A stretch of 18,909 nucleotides of DNA from an uncultured Planctomycetota bacterium (GTDB lineage: Bacteria > Planctomycetota > Phycisphaerae > Sedimentisphaerales > Anaerobacaceae): assembly GCA_903927855.1 (NCBI GenBank), contig CAIYOL010000314.1, positions 1-18,909 on the forward strand. Direction: 5' to 3'. A program made the position numbers and the translations under genes. Shown here in pieces: positions 1 to 6,718 of this stretch (position 1 is its first letter; each line of letters starts with the position of its first letter). The notes under the pieces were generated by a model that saw nothing but the letters and a program-made list of their open reading frames with translations, searched no databases and had not been told where the DNA came from.

Positions 1-125
1 CCTGAAATATTTTTCATTTTCTCGGTAAAAGGTTTGAGTTTGATATTTTTATAATCACCTTGGCTGCAATGTTCCCTTATAGAATCTGATAATTTCTTCC
101 AAAATAATGATTCAATATTTTCCAT
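1..125 (-). CDS. Hypothetical protein, N-terminal fragment (runs off left edge)
   Basis: Read on the minus strand from an ATG at 125 there are 41 codons without a stop up to the window edge. The peptide begins MENIESLFWKKLSDSIREHC and is rich in Lys, Glu, Ile and Asn. No family is recognised. No clear Shine-Dalgarno lies upstream, only an A-rich stretch. The segment is much more AT-rich than the housekeeping genes further right, which could mean an acquired gene or simply a weakly constrained one. The open frame is short enough to be chance, so the call is tentative. Confidence 0.4.
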   Translation of the reverse strand, partial: MENIESLFWKKLSDSIREHCSQGDYKNIKLKPFTEKMKNIS

Positions 126-151
126 TTTAATTTTGCACTTTACAGAAAGCA

Positions 152-225
152 GAGCAGTTGAACAGTAGACCGCATTTGAGCAATCACGTCTTCTCTACTG
201 CTCAACTGTTCACCTGCTCAAATGC
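152..225. repeat. Interleaved (A-B-A'-B') inverted repeat
   Basis: Arm A at 152-169 (GAGCAGTTGAACAGTAGA) is the reverse complement of 194-211 with two mismatches. Arm B at 172-182 (GCATTTGAGCA) is the exact reverse complement of 215-225. The arms alternate A, B, A', B', so the two stems cannot form as simple nested hairpins; in RNA this order is that of a pseudoknot. It lies between the left-edge gene and the tRNA genes. Function unknown. Confidence 0.6.
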
Positions 226-229
226 TCTA

Positions 230-250
230 TTTTTTGCCTTCGGCAAAAAA
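230..250. repeat. Short perfect hairpin downstream of tRNA-Glu
   Basis: TTTTTTGCC (230-238) and GGCAAAAAA (242-250) form a 9-bp stem around a TTC triloop, directly after the 3' end of tRNA-Glu on the minus strand. It may help end tRNA transcription or mark processing, but no separate U-tract follows the stem on either strand, so a classical intrinsic terminator is not claimed. Confidence 0.45.
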
Positions 251-323
251 TACCCCCAAGGGGAATCGAACCCCTGTTACCGGGTTGAGAACCCGGTGTC
301 CTGGGCCGCTAGACGATGGGGGC
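251..323 (-). tRNA. tRNA-Glu (CTC)
   Basis: This 73-nt cloverleaf lies on the minus strand. The acceptor stem is GCCCCCA/TGGGGGT with a G1:U72 wobble and A73, a pattern I recall from cyanobacterial and plastid tRNA-Glu. The anticodon stem CCGGG/CCCGG encloses the loop TTCTCAA, giving anticodon CTC for GAG codons. The T arm is AGGGG-TTCGATT-CCCCT. The 3' CCA is not encoded. It lies about 37 nt downstream of tRNA-Met on the same strand, so both are probably made from one transcript. Confidence 0.96.
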
Positions 324-360
324 AAGGCCAAATCAAAAAGTAAAATGCAAAAATCAAAAA

Positions 361-434
361 TAGCGGCGGTCGGAATCGAACCGACGACCCTGGGCTTATG
401 AATCCCATGCTCTAACCAACTGAGCTACGCCGCC
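361..434 (-). tRNA. tRNA-Met (CAT), elongator type
   Basis: This 74-nt cloverleaf lies on the minus strand. The acceptor stem is GGCGGCG/CGCCGCT with a G1:U72 wobble and A73. The D arm begins GCTCAGTTGG. The loop TTCATAA gives anticodon CAT, and the T arm contains GGTTCGATTCC. The anticodon stem is TGGGA/GCCCA with an A31-G39 mismatch, so the three consecutive G:C pairs next to the loop that mark initiator tRNA are not placed correctly. An Ile2 tRNA (CAT modified to lysidine) cannot be excluded from sequence alone. CCA is not encoded. Confidence 0.92.
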
Positions 435-453
435 GACATTTTTAAGCCCCTGT

Positions 454-459
454 AATATA
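454..459 (-). promoter_or_regulatory. Candidate -10 box for the tRNA-Met/tRNA-Glu transcript
   Basis: On the minus strand TATATT ends 19 nt before the first base of tRNA-Met, a suitable position for a -10 element. No convincing -35 hexamer is found 16-18 nt further upstream, so this is a weak call based mainly on position. Confidence 0.28.
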
Positions 460-507
460 ACCGCTTTTTCTCGCCAAAACCACCATTTTTTTATCCGCGT
501 AAAAACC

Positions 508-1194
508 TCAATCAAAGACCGGAACCAAGTGAATCGTCAGTTTTTTCTGCTCAATCGTTATCTTCTCCACCCGCACCTTCTTATCTTCAATCTTAAAAAC
601 AGGCTTAAACGGCTTACCATCCAGCAATGACGCTGCCACTTGCACCTGCACATCATCTTCATCAATACCATGGGCGGCAAACTGCTGCTGGCATATCCTC
701 CTGGCTAACACCATGGCAAGAGGTGTAATATCCACAGCCCCCATCTTCACACTCACCACTTGCAGATTTAAAAGCCCTTCGGCGTCAAGGCTAGGCTCGG
801 CTACAACGGTGCCGACAAATTCGGCCCCTTCCATAACTACTGTTCCCATCACCACTACGCTATCCGGGGCAAAAAATACCATCGGCGACGAAATCCTAAC
901 GCTGCCTAACTCCTGCGGCCATTCAAAATGAGCGACAGTATCGTTTATCCCGCTTTGGGTAACGACCAAATCGAACGGCTCCCTGAGCTGCACACCATTA
1001 TAAAGCTCAGGCAGTAACTGGTTCGTCAGATACAAACTGACTTCTTTGCTGTCAGCGAAATCAAGCGGCTTATAATAAGCGGGCCTGTGCAAAAACAGTG
1101 CAAAAACAATAACTACTACGGCCGATATTATGCCCAAAACAGCCGAAAGCAAATATATCCTCTTTTTGAATTTAACCTTTTTGTGAGCTTTCAA
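508..1194 (-). CDS. Single-pass membrane-anchored protein of unknown function
   Basis: The 228-residue protein has a basic N-terminus (residues 1-11, rich in Lys and Arg) and one hydrophobic segment at about 12-35. The remaining 190 residues, presumably outside the cytoplasm, are mixed alpha/beta with several Val-rich strands (for example around VVVMGTVVMEG). This layout resembles small N-terminally anchored lipid- or envelope-associated proteins such as the YpmS/DUF2140 type, but no diagnostic motif is seen and no function is assigned. The start codon appears to be TTG at 1194: no in-frame ATG exists before the middle of the protein, and the basic-plus-hydrophobic N-terminus begins exactly there. 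A weak purine-rich stretch (AAGGGCGAG) lies upstream. It is divergent from pyrF. Confidence 0.7.
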   Translation of the reverse strand: MKAHKKVKFKKRIYLLSAVLGIISAVVVIVFALFLHRPAYYKPLDFADSKEVSLYLTNQLLPELYNGVQLREPFDLVVTQSGINDTVAHFEWPQELGSVRISSPMVFFAPDSVVVMGTVVMEGAEFVGTVVAEPSLDAEGLLNLQVVSVKMGAVDITPLAMVLARRICQQQFAAHGIDEDDVQVQVAASLLDGKPFKPVFKIEDKKVRVEKITIEQKKLTIHLVPVFD

Positions 1195-1270
1195 ATCTGC
1201 ACTCGCCCTTCGTGTTTTTAGATTATTAATAATATCTCACGATAATACTTTTTAGCTTTCGTAAAATCAA

Positions 1271-1299
1271 TTGCTAAAAACGAACCGAGCAGTTATAGT
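1271..1299 (+). promoter_or_regulatory. Candidate promoter of pyrF
   Basis: TTGCTA at 1271-1276 and TATAGT at 1294-1299 are separated by 17 nt and match the sigma-70 consensus at 4/6 and 5/6. They lie about 50 nt before the pyrF start in the 154-nt gap between divergent genes. Prediction only. Confidence 0.35.
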
Positions 1300-1338
1300 A
1301 GTTGAGCTATTTACTAAAAAGTATTTTAAAACGAAAGA

Positions 1339-1343
1339 AAGGA
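1339..1343 (+). promoter_or_regulatory. Ribosome binding site that fixes the pyrF start
   Basis: AAGGA lies 5 nt before the ATG at 1349. The open frame extends upstream to a TTG at 1271, but those 26 extra codons lack a ribosome binding site and do not look like the family N-terminus. Confidence 0.6.
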
Positions 1344-1348
1344 AACTG

Positions 1349-2299
1349 ATGGCTAACCACTTTGCTGACCGTCTCTGCAAGGCCGTAAAAAGCAAAAGAA
1401 CATCTTTGGTCGTTGGGCTTGACCCCGTTTACAGCCGGCTTCCTGCAGCGATAAAAAACCATCGCAGTATGAACGATGAATTTGATGCAGCTTCTGCGGT
1501 GGATGCGATTCTCGACTTCTGCACACAAACGATGCGAATTATCGCCCCGATAACACCTGCGGTGAAAATAAATATCGCATTTTTCGAAAAGTATCTCTGG
1601 GAAGGCATAGAAAGTTATTACTCGCTGATTTCCGAAGCTGACGATTTAGGTCTTGAAATAATCGGGGACGTGAAACGCGGCGACATCGGCCATACCGCAG
1701 AATTTTACGCCGCCGCCCATTTGCAGAATCCGGAACTGGTCGGGCTGGAGGATACGCTTACTCCCGACGCCATTACCATAAATGGTTTTGCAGGCACCGA
1801 GGGCATAGAACCCTTTGCGAACATGGCTGACAAGCAGGGTAAAGGTGTTTTCGTTTGGGTGCGGGCGAGCAACCCCGGGGCCGCGGCAATTCAGGACTTC
1901 GCCGATGCCGACGGCCAAAGGATGTACGAAAAAATCGCTGAAATCGTCAACGAAATCGCAATCAAACCCGAACGAATCAGCAACAGCGGCTACAGCAATG
2001 TAGGAATGATAGTGGGTGGAACGGCGCCCGAGGTTACAACCGCATTGCGCCAAAAATATGATAAGGTATGGTTTCTCGTGCCCGGCTATGGCTCGCAAGG
2101 CGCTTCTGCTGCCGACTGCGTAAGGTTCTGCAAATCCGATGGTACGGGAGCATTAATTACTGCATCGCGTTCGATAATCTACGCATACGAAAAGCCGCAA
2201 TACAAAGAGCAGTTCGGCGATGACTGGAAAAAATGCATCGAGCAGGCCGCCATCGATGCGAAAATTGACCTGTCAAACGCAATGCAAACCAAACTTTGA
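1349..2299 (+). CDS. pyrF: Orotidine 5'-phosphate decarboxylase (group 2)
   Basis: Decarboxylates OMP to UMP, the last step of de novo pyrimidine synthesis, in the cytoplasm. The 316-residue protein is of the longer group-2 (mycobacterial/myxobacterial) type. Visible signatures are VVGLDP near the N-terminus, VKINIAFFEKY, and the catalytic loop DVKRGDI with Asp107, Lys109 and Asp112. The C-terminal phosphate-binding region carries LVPGYGSQG and ASRSIIYAY. The start at 1349 is supported by a nearby AAGGA and by the N-terminal sequence MANHFADRL. murD follows after 59 nt on the same strand and may be co-transcribed. Nothing essential is missing. Confidence 0.96.
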   Translation: MANHFADRLCKAVKSKRTSLVVGLDPVYSRLPAAIKNHRSMNDEFDAASAVDAILDFCTQTMRIIAPITPAVKINIAFFEKYLWEGIESYYSLISEADDLGLEIIGDVKRGDIGHTAEFYAAAHLQNPELVGLEDTLTPDAITINGFAGTEGIEPFANMADKQGKGVFVWVRASNPGAAAIQDFADADGQRMYEKIAEIVNEIAIKPERISNSGYSNVGMIVGGTAPEVTTALRQKYDKVWFLVPGYGSQGASAADCVRFCKSDGTGALITASRSIIYAYEKPQYKEQFGDDWKKCIEQAAIDAKIDLSNAMQTKL

Positions 2300-2358
2300 A
2301 AGACGCATCCGGCATCTGGTGAGTCGCATCTCGAATAACAAAACACGAACCACAAACA

Positions 2359-3708
2359 ATGGACAAGCAATTTTTCGCAGGTAAAAACGTCCTGGTGATG
2401 GGTTTAGGCCGCTTCGGCGGCGGAGTCGATGCCGCCAAATTCGCCGCAGGCGCCGGCGCAAAGATAACTATAACGGACCTGGCTTCGGAGGAGGAACTGA
2501 GCAATTCGATAAAACAACTCGAAGAATTTCCTGATATAGAATATCATCTCGGCTCGCATGACGCCGCCGATTTCAAACAAGCCGATATTATCGTAGTCAA
2601 TCCCGCAGTACCGCCGGATAACCAATATCTGCAGCTTGCCCGCCAACACAGGAAACTTATCACGTCGCAAATCGGCATATTTTTTCAGCTTTGTCCCGCC
2701 ACGATAATCGGCGTAACAGGAGCCAACGGCAAAAGCACAACAACAGCCCTCACCGCACACCTACTCAAAAATGCAAGCAAAGGCAACGTCTGGCTTAGCG
2801 GCAATATCGGAAATGAACCGTTATTGACCATAACGGACCAAATTAGCTCCGACGATTTGGTTGTGCTGGAGCTGTCGAGTTTCCAAATCGAACAATTGGC
2901 ACAAATTCCAAAAGCCCCGAATGTCGCACTATTAACAAATCTTACACCAAACCATCTGGACCGCTACGGCACATTTGCCAACTACTGCGCTGCCAAGGAA
3001 AATATCTTCAAATTCCAAAAACCTGACAGCCCCCCTGCTGTCTCCATCTTTAACGCTGAAGATGAAATCGCAGCCAAATGGTTTGAAAAATACAAAAAAG
3101 ATACCGACAGAATTTGTATTAAATTTTCAGCTGATGACGTAAGTGAGGAGATTCGAGATAATTTTTCACTGCCCGGCCGAGCCAATCTTTCCAATCTTGC
3201 TGCTGCCTTGTGCATAGCCAAGCATTTTGGCGTTGAAGATAAACAAATAATAAAGAGCCTGCCGAAGTTTAAGGCCCTGCCTCATCGGCTTGAATTTGTC
3301 GCAGAGATAAAGGGCGTTAAGTGGTATAACGACTCGAAAGCCACCACGCCGCAAAGCGCGATTACCGCAATAGAGGCCTTCGACCAACCGATAATAATCA
3401 TTGCCGGCGGATACGACAAGCACACACCTTTTGACGAATTCGGCCAAAAAATGGCCGAAAAGGTAAAAGCAGCCATTTTACTCGGCCAAACCGCTCAAAA
3501 AATCGCAGACACTATTACGGCTAAGCCAACCAAAACACAAGTCGAAATCGTCAACTCACTGGCTGAAGCAGTCGAACTTGCCAAACAACTGGCGGCCAAT
3601 GGTGATGTCGTTTTGCTAAGTCCAGCCTGCGCAAGTTATGATATGTTCGATAACTACGAGCAACGCGGAAAAGAATTCTGCGGACTTGTTCGAGAAAACA
3701 ACGGTTAG
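2359..3708 (+). CDS. murD: UDP-N-acetylmuramoyl-L-alanine--D-glutamate ligase
   Basis: Adds D-glutamate to UDP-MurNAc-L-Ala, using ATP, in cytoplasmic peptidoglycan precursor synthesis. At 449 residues it is full length. The N-terminal Rossmann-type domain starts KNVLVMGLGRFGGGVDAAKF. The ATP-binding loop GVTGANGKST is at residues 118-127. LELSSFQIE, the LTPNHLDRYGT segment with the family His/Asp, and ENIF follow in the central domain. The C-terminal domain shows NDSKATTP, AGGYDKHTPF and LLSPACASYDMFDNYEQRG. No clear Shine-Dalgarno precedes the ATG, but the start matches the family. Its usual dcw partners are not adjacent: murC lies 8.5 kb downstream, beyond unrelated genes. Confidence 0.96.
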   Translation: MDKQFFAGKNVLVMGLGRFGGGVDAAKFAAGAGAKITITDLASEEELSNSIKQLEEFPDIEYHLGSHDAADFKQADIIVVNPAVPPDNQYLQLARQHRKLITSQIGIFFQLCPATIIGVTGANGKSTTTALTAHLLKNASKGNVWLSGNIGNEPLLTITDQISSDDLVVLELSSFQIEQLAQIPKAPNVALLTNLTPNHLDRYGTFANYCAAKENIFKFQKPDSPPAVSIFNAEDEIAAKWFEKYKKDTDRICIKFSADDVSEEIRDNFSLPGRANLSNLAAALCIAKHFGVEDKQIIKSLPKFKALPHRLEFVAEIKGVKWYNDSKATTPQSAITAIEAFDQPIIIIAGGYDKHTPFDEFGQKMAEKVKAAILLGQTAQKIADTITAKPTKTQVEIVNSLAEAVELAKQLAANGDVVLLSPACASYDMFDNYEQRGKEFCGLVRENNG

Positions 3709-3894
3709 TTATAGGAACATATCCGCAAAAAACCAAGGTACCGTAAAAAAGTTCAATCCCGTCATCGCTTTATTCCAGGCGAAAAATCAGCCATCTGCTT
3801 CATAACTTCCCCAAGTAAGGATTTCCTACGTAACCATCCGTGAAGTCACCTGCTAAATCTGCCGATTTACAAGCAGCAAAAAAAGCTATTTTCG

Positions 3895-3900
3895 AGGAGG
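3895..3900 (+). promoter_or_regulatory. Strong ribosome binding site of the PilZ-like gene
   Basis: A full AGGAGG lies 7 nt before the ATG at 3908, the best Shine-Dalgarno on the plus strand of this window. It fixes the start and suggests high translation. Confidence 0.75.
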
Positions 3901-3907
3901 ATTTATA

Positions 3908-4294
3908 ATGGACACTAATAGCGAGCGAAGGAGGGAGCAAAGACTTCGTTATCATTGGCCCGTCTGGTTCGCCGAGGACTTTAATGAAGCACTTTCACAA
4001 GGTCAAATGGTTGATGTTTGCAGCTCCGCTGCTGCATTCACCTGTCGCACAGACGAGCACTATCCGTATGTTGGCCAACATTTAACTGCTCGCTTTAGCA
4101 TTCCCCGTTTCCAGCCCGGAGAAGCTTTTGATATGGCAAATTTCACCCGTTCAGGTCGTATCTGCCGGGTTGATGACATAAATCAGTTCTCCCGGCGCAT
4201 TGTAGTGCAATTTGCCAAACCACTGCCGTTTAAGCCCGGCGAACAGGCCGACAGCGAATCTGGTATTCAGCAGGAACTGGCCTTAGCGGTATAA
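3908..4294 (+). CDS. PilZ-domain-like small protein with degenerate second motif
   Basis: The 128-residue soluble protein begins with an arginine-rich RRREQRLRYHWPVWF, which fits the RxxxR motif (Arg8/Arg12) that opens PilZ domains. It is followed by about 90 residues of predicted beta strands, the usual length of a PilZ domain. PilZ proteins normally bind cyclic di-GMP through RxxxR and a second motif D/NxSxxG. Here the matching place reads DVCSSA (residues 36-41): Asp is kept but the key Ser and Gly are Cys and Ala. Binding may therefore be lost or altered. The last 15 residues look unstructured. It sits alone between murD and cobO with its own strong ribosome binding site. The family call rests on motif and layout only. 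Confidence 0.6.
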   Translation: MDTNSERRREQRLRYHWPVWFAEDFNEALSQGQMVDVCSSAAAFTCRTDEHYPYVGQHLTARFSIPRFQPGEAFDMANFTRSGRICRVDDINQFSRRIVVQFAKPLPFKPGEQADSESGIQQELALAV

Positions 4295-4316
4295 TCCAAA
4301 AACAACGGGATGGATC

Positions 4317-4346
4317 TTCAGCACATCTTAGGATTCAATTTATAAT
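4317..4346 (+). promoter_or_regulatory. Candidate promoter for cobO-ispD
   Basis: A perfect TATAAT lies at 4341-4346, preceded at 18 nt by TTCAGC (4317-4322, 3/6 match to TTGACA). It falls in the 109-nt gap after the PilZ-like gene, about 57 nt before the cobO start. The -10 is good, the -35 weak. Confidence 0.4.
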
Positions 4347-4367
4347 CCGCAGATTCCAGCTTTTAAT

Positions 4368-4391
4368 TTTTACTTTTCGACTTTTACTTTT
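4368..4391 (+). repeat. Word repeat TTTTACTTTT x2
   Basis: TTTTACTTTT occurs at 4368-4377 and again at 4382-4391, 14 nt apart, in the leader of cobO. It is one of several short intergenic direct repeats in the window, each with its own word. Confidence 0.55.
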
Positions 4392-4403
4392 TAATATATT
4401 GCC

Positions 4404-4946
4404 ATGTTGGAAAAAGGGCTTGTCCAGATATATACCGGCGACGGCAAAGGCAAAACGACCGCAGCTTTCGGCCTTGCGCTCCGTGCAGCAGGTCAGGGTA
4501 ATAAGGTTTTGATTTACCAGTTCTTAAAACCTCCCTCGCTGGATATCGGCGAACGCTCCGCTCTAAAGCATGTTGCGGCCAGAATCAGGGTCGAGACGCT
4601 CGATATCGAATGGGACATAGCCAAATCCTTCAAAGACAAGAAACTGATTACCAAGACCAAATCGGCAATCAAAGAAGCTCTGGAAAGAATAGCCGAGACG
4701 GCCGAGAAAAAACTCTACGATTGTGTCATACTCGATGAAATCGTGTTTTGCCTCTCGAAAGGCCTTGCCAAATTAGAAGATGTTAAAAAAGTTATCGATA
4801 GAAGAGACCCCGCCGTCGAGGTTGTCCTGACCGGCCGGGGCGCAACAAAAGAATTAATAGCGATGGCGGATTTGGTGACTGAGATGAAAAATATCAAACA
4901 TCCGTTCGATAAGGGTCTATCCGCAAGGCGTGGTATCGAGTTTTAA
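4404..4946 (+). CDS. cobO: Cob(I)yrinic acid a,c-diamide adenosyltransferase (CobO/CobA/BtuR type)
   Basis: Transfers the adenosyl group of ATP to reduced corrinoid to make adenosylcobalamin or its precursor, in the cytoplasm. At 180 residues it has the usual length for the CobA/CobO/BtuR family. The phosphate-binding loop TGDGKGKTTAA lies near residues 11-21. The central LDEI acts like a Walker B. The family C-terminus is present: LTGRGA, then ADLVTEMKNIKHPFDKGLSA and RRGIEF. No other cobalamin gene is in the window, so it may serve corrinoid salvage as well as synthesis. No strong Shine-Dalgarno is visible. ispD follows after 23 nt and is probably in the same transcript. Confidence 0.92.
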   Translation: MLEKGLVQIYTGDGKGKTTAAFGLALRAAGQGNKVLIYQFLKPPSLDIGERSALKHVAARIRVETLDIEWDIAKSFKDKKLITKTKSAIKEALERIAETAEKKLYDCVILDEIVFCLSKGLAKLEDVKKVIDRRDPAVEVVLTGRGATKELIAMADLVTEMKNIKHPFDKGLSARRGIEF

Positions 4947-4969
4947 ACAACATATAAGGGTAACTTGCT

Positions 4970-5710
4970 ATGAGTAAGAAAGTTGGTGTGATAATTTGTG
5001 CCGCGGGGGCGAGCAGGCGGTTCGGCGAAAAGAGAAAAAAGCCGTTCGTCGATGTGGACGGCCGTGCGGTCTTTCTGCGAAGCGTTGAGATTTTCTCCAA
5101 CAGGGATGACGTAAAACAAATATTATTAGCTATCTCACCTGAGGACGAGGAACTGGTAAACGTCAAATGGGGACCAAACCTGAAGTTCTTCAATACAACA
5201 GTCTGTTTCGGCGGCGCCGAGCGTTTCGATACCGTCCAAAAGAGTTTGGAGCTTATCAAAAATGACATCGACCTTATCACTGTCCACGACGCTGTCCGCT
5301 GCTGTGTTAAGAGCGAGTGGATTGACAAAGTTATTGCAGAAGCTGCCAAGACAGGAGCGGCTATACTCGCCTGTCCTGTTGTTGCCACCCTTAAAGAGGT
5401 CAAAGACAACATAATAAGCCGAACCATCGACAGAGCCGGCCTATATGAAGCGCAAACGCCGCAGGTCTTCGAAGCCTCGCTATTAAAAAAGGCATACGCT
5501 AATCTCAAAAATCTGGACAAAAGTAAAATCAGCGACGATGCGCAATTAGTCGAGGCACTCGGAGGAAAGGTATCAATCGTGGAGACAGACTCTTCAAATA
5601 TAAAAATCACCCATAAAGCCGATTTGGCAATCGCCGAGGCAATTCTCAAATCCCGCCCGAAGCCGATGCCAAAAGGCCCAATCGGCCCATACATCGAAGC
5701 GCAATGGTAA
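4970..5710 (+). CDS. ispD: 2-C-methyl-D-erythritol 4-phosphate cytidylyltransferase
   Basis: Couples CTP with MEP to give CDP-methylerythritol in the non-mevalonate isoprenoid pathway, in the cytoplasm. The 246 residues cover the whole family length. The nucleotide-binding N-terminus reads IICAAGASRRFG with a following KKPF. GGAERFDTVQKSL, VHDAVR, ACPVVATLKEV, the TIDRAGLYEAQTPQVF block and SDDAQLVEALG follow in the expected order, ending with NIKITHKADLAIAE. The usual Pro after VHDAxR is Cys here. The last 20 residues are a Pro-rich tail not typical of the family. A weak AAGGGT precedes the ATG. It lies just downstream of cobO. Confidence 0.95.
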   Translation: MSKKVGVIICAAGASRRFGEKRKKPFVDVDGRAVFLRSVEIFSNRDDVKQILLAISPEDEELVNVKWGPNLKFFNTTVCFGGAERFDTVQKSLELIKNDIDLITVHDAVRCCVKSEWIDKVIAEAAKTGAAILACPVVATLKEVKDNIISRTIDRAGLYEAQTPQVFEASLLKKAYANLKNLDKSKISDDAQLVEALGGKVSIVETDSSNIKITHKADLAIAEAILKSRPKPMPKGPIGPYIEAQW

Positions 5711-5741
5711 AAATACACACTTTGTAAAGAAATACAACCAG

Positions 5742-5843
5742 GCCCCCTTAGAATAAACGGCATTCTAAACAAGGGGGCAATAGATATAATAGGTCCCTCG
5801 ACTGCGCTCGGGACAATTTTATCGGCAAAAGCCGATAAAATTG
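5742..5843. repeat. Cluster of three adjacent palindromes
   Basis: First, GCCCCCTT at 5742-5749 pairs with AAGGGGGC at 5771-5778, with an inner AGAAT/ATTCT stem. Second, GTCCC (5793-5797) and GGGAC (5810-5814) flank TCGACTGCGCTC, the core of a dispersed repeat I recognise from many bacterial genomes, which on the minus strand reads as the peptide PSAVEG. Third, CAATTTTATCGGC (5814-5826) and GCCGATAAAATTG (5831-5843) form a perfect 13-bp stem with an AAAA loop. The cluster lies just after ispD. It may also end transcription, although no clear U-tract follows. Confidence 0.65.
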
Positions 5844-6027
5844 GCTTCGTTTGGGTTCGTTTTAAGCAGTTCGTAGTTCGGAGTTTTTTGTTATTAGTCA
5901 TTATTGTCACTAAGGTTATAAGCATTTTTGGCATTTTGGGAATTGGGTTCGTTTCGCATAATTTTGTTCAAATTTGGTTGAATTTTGCGATATAAACAGA
6001 GAATCTTCGTGTCCGCTGAAGCGGAAT

Positions 6028-6063
6028 GAATTAGAAAATTGGCGAATTAGAGAATTAGAAAAT
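6028..6063. repeat. Word repeat GAATTAGAAAAT x2
   Basis: GAATTAGAAAAT lies at 6028-6039 and again at 6052-6063, with a partial third copy GAATTAG at 6044-6050. The repeat stops just before the end of the minus-strand gene at 6074. Confidence 0.6.
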
Positions 6064-6073
6064 CGGTTCAAAA

Positions 6074-6661
6074 TCATAAGCCTTCATCTTTTAGTTCCCC
6101 TAAGGGGTTTGCGCCACGCTTCAATTCTCGGGTAATACTTAATCGCTGGAATTCGAGGAGAGCTTTGTAGAAACTATGCTCAATCCTGCGCTCGTACATT
6201 AAGAGGCGGTCGAGAACCCTTTCGTTAGAGAAATCCTTCACGGCCAAACGGCCAAGGGGAAATTGGCCATCGGAAGCAGAAGGAGGAGGCGGAGATTGAT
6301 TCAAGGTTTTAAAAATCAGAGATTGAGTGAGTTTTTTCAACGGGTCGGAGGCATCTTTTGAGCTTAAATAATCGATAGACTGATTCTGGAAGCGGCCGGC
6401 ACGTTTTAATCGCCAAGACAGGGTAACGATACGCTCGGCAAGGATGGATTCCATTGAGCCGACGGGGCTTAATTCGTCGAGTAACTGCCGACGATAAATG
6501 TCGAAGTCGGCCTCGCTTTCGAAGGTGATAACATCCTGTTCGGCCAGTAAGCCGTGCTTGATGGAGTTTTGGGAGGCAACGGCTTTGCCTTCGGCGGTGC
6601 GAGGGCCGGTTGATTTTTGTGCGTTAAGGCGGTTTGCGAGGACTTTAGCGTCGCTTAACAT
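6074..6661 (-). CDS. NAQKSTGPRT-family protein of unknown function
   Basis: The 195-residue protein opens with ANRLNAQKSTGPRTAEG and then KAVASQNSIKHGLLAEQ, a signature I recognise from short proteins that are often multicopy in Planctomycetota and some other bacteria. The rest is mostly helical and charged, with no signal peptide, membrane segment or cysteine. The conserved N-terminal block is Arg/Lys/Asn-rich and could bind nucleic acid, but that is a guess and no function is established to my knowledge. The start at 6661 is well supported: AGGAG at 6670-6674 lies 8 nt upstream. It is the last gene of the minus-strand block, 301 nt after the FGE fusion gene, so it may have its own promoter. 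Confidence 0.8.
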   Translation of the reverse strand: MLSDAKVLANRLNAQKSTGPRTAEGKAVASQNSIKHGLLAEQDVITFESEADFDIYRRQLLDELSPVGSMESILAERIVTLSWRLKRAGRFQNQSIDYLSSKDASDPLKKLTQSLIFKTLNQSPPPPSASDGQFPLGRLAVKDFSNERVLDRLLMYERRIEHSFYKALLEFQRLSITRELKRGANPLGELKDEGL

Positions 6662-6676
6662 GGTAAGGTCTCCTAA

Positions 6677-6709
6677 ATTTAAGATTTAAAATTCGCGATT
6701 TAAGATTTA
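6677..6709. repeat. Word repeat ATTTAAGATTTA x2
   Basis: The 12-mer occurs at 6677-6688 and 6698-6709, 21 nt apart, directly upstream of the ribosome binding site of the minus-strand gene at 6661. Confidence 0.6.
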
Positions 6710-6718
6710 CGAAAAACT

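Larger units (their letters stand above)
5711..6073. other. 363-nt intergenic region of palindromes and word repeats
   Basis: No gene is seen. It holds three back-to-back palindromes (5742-5843), a 12-mer TTGGGTTCGTTT at 5851-5862 repeated at 5943-5954, a small hairpin TCCGC-TGAA-GCGGA at 6012-6025, and GAATTAGAAAAT at 6028-6039 repeated at 6052-6063. It separates ispD from the convergent minus-strand block. Confidence 0.75.

Noticed and set aside
230..250. Intrinsic terminator after tRNA-Glu
   Set aside because: The hairpin is clear but no U-tract follows the stem on either strand, so it is listed only as a hairpin.
158..343. 61-codon plus-strand frame at the left end
   Set aside because: It runs through the inverted repeat and the tRNA-Glu gene, so it is not a protein gene.
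1271..1348. Upstream extension of pyrF from TTG at 1271
   Set aside because: A ribosome binding site lies just before the ATG at 1349, and the extra residues do not fit the family; the stretch more likely holds the promoter.
1646..2098. 150-codon open frame opposite pyrF
   Set aside because: Shadow of pyrF with no recognisable domain or ribosome binding site.
4894..5934. Long open frame (346 codons) on the minus strand opposite ispD
   Set aside because: It mirrors ispD, whose motifs are complete on the plus strand. Its N-terminal part is palindromic repeat read as peptide (PSAVEG).
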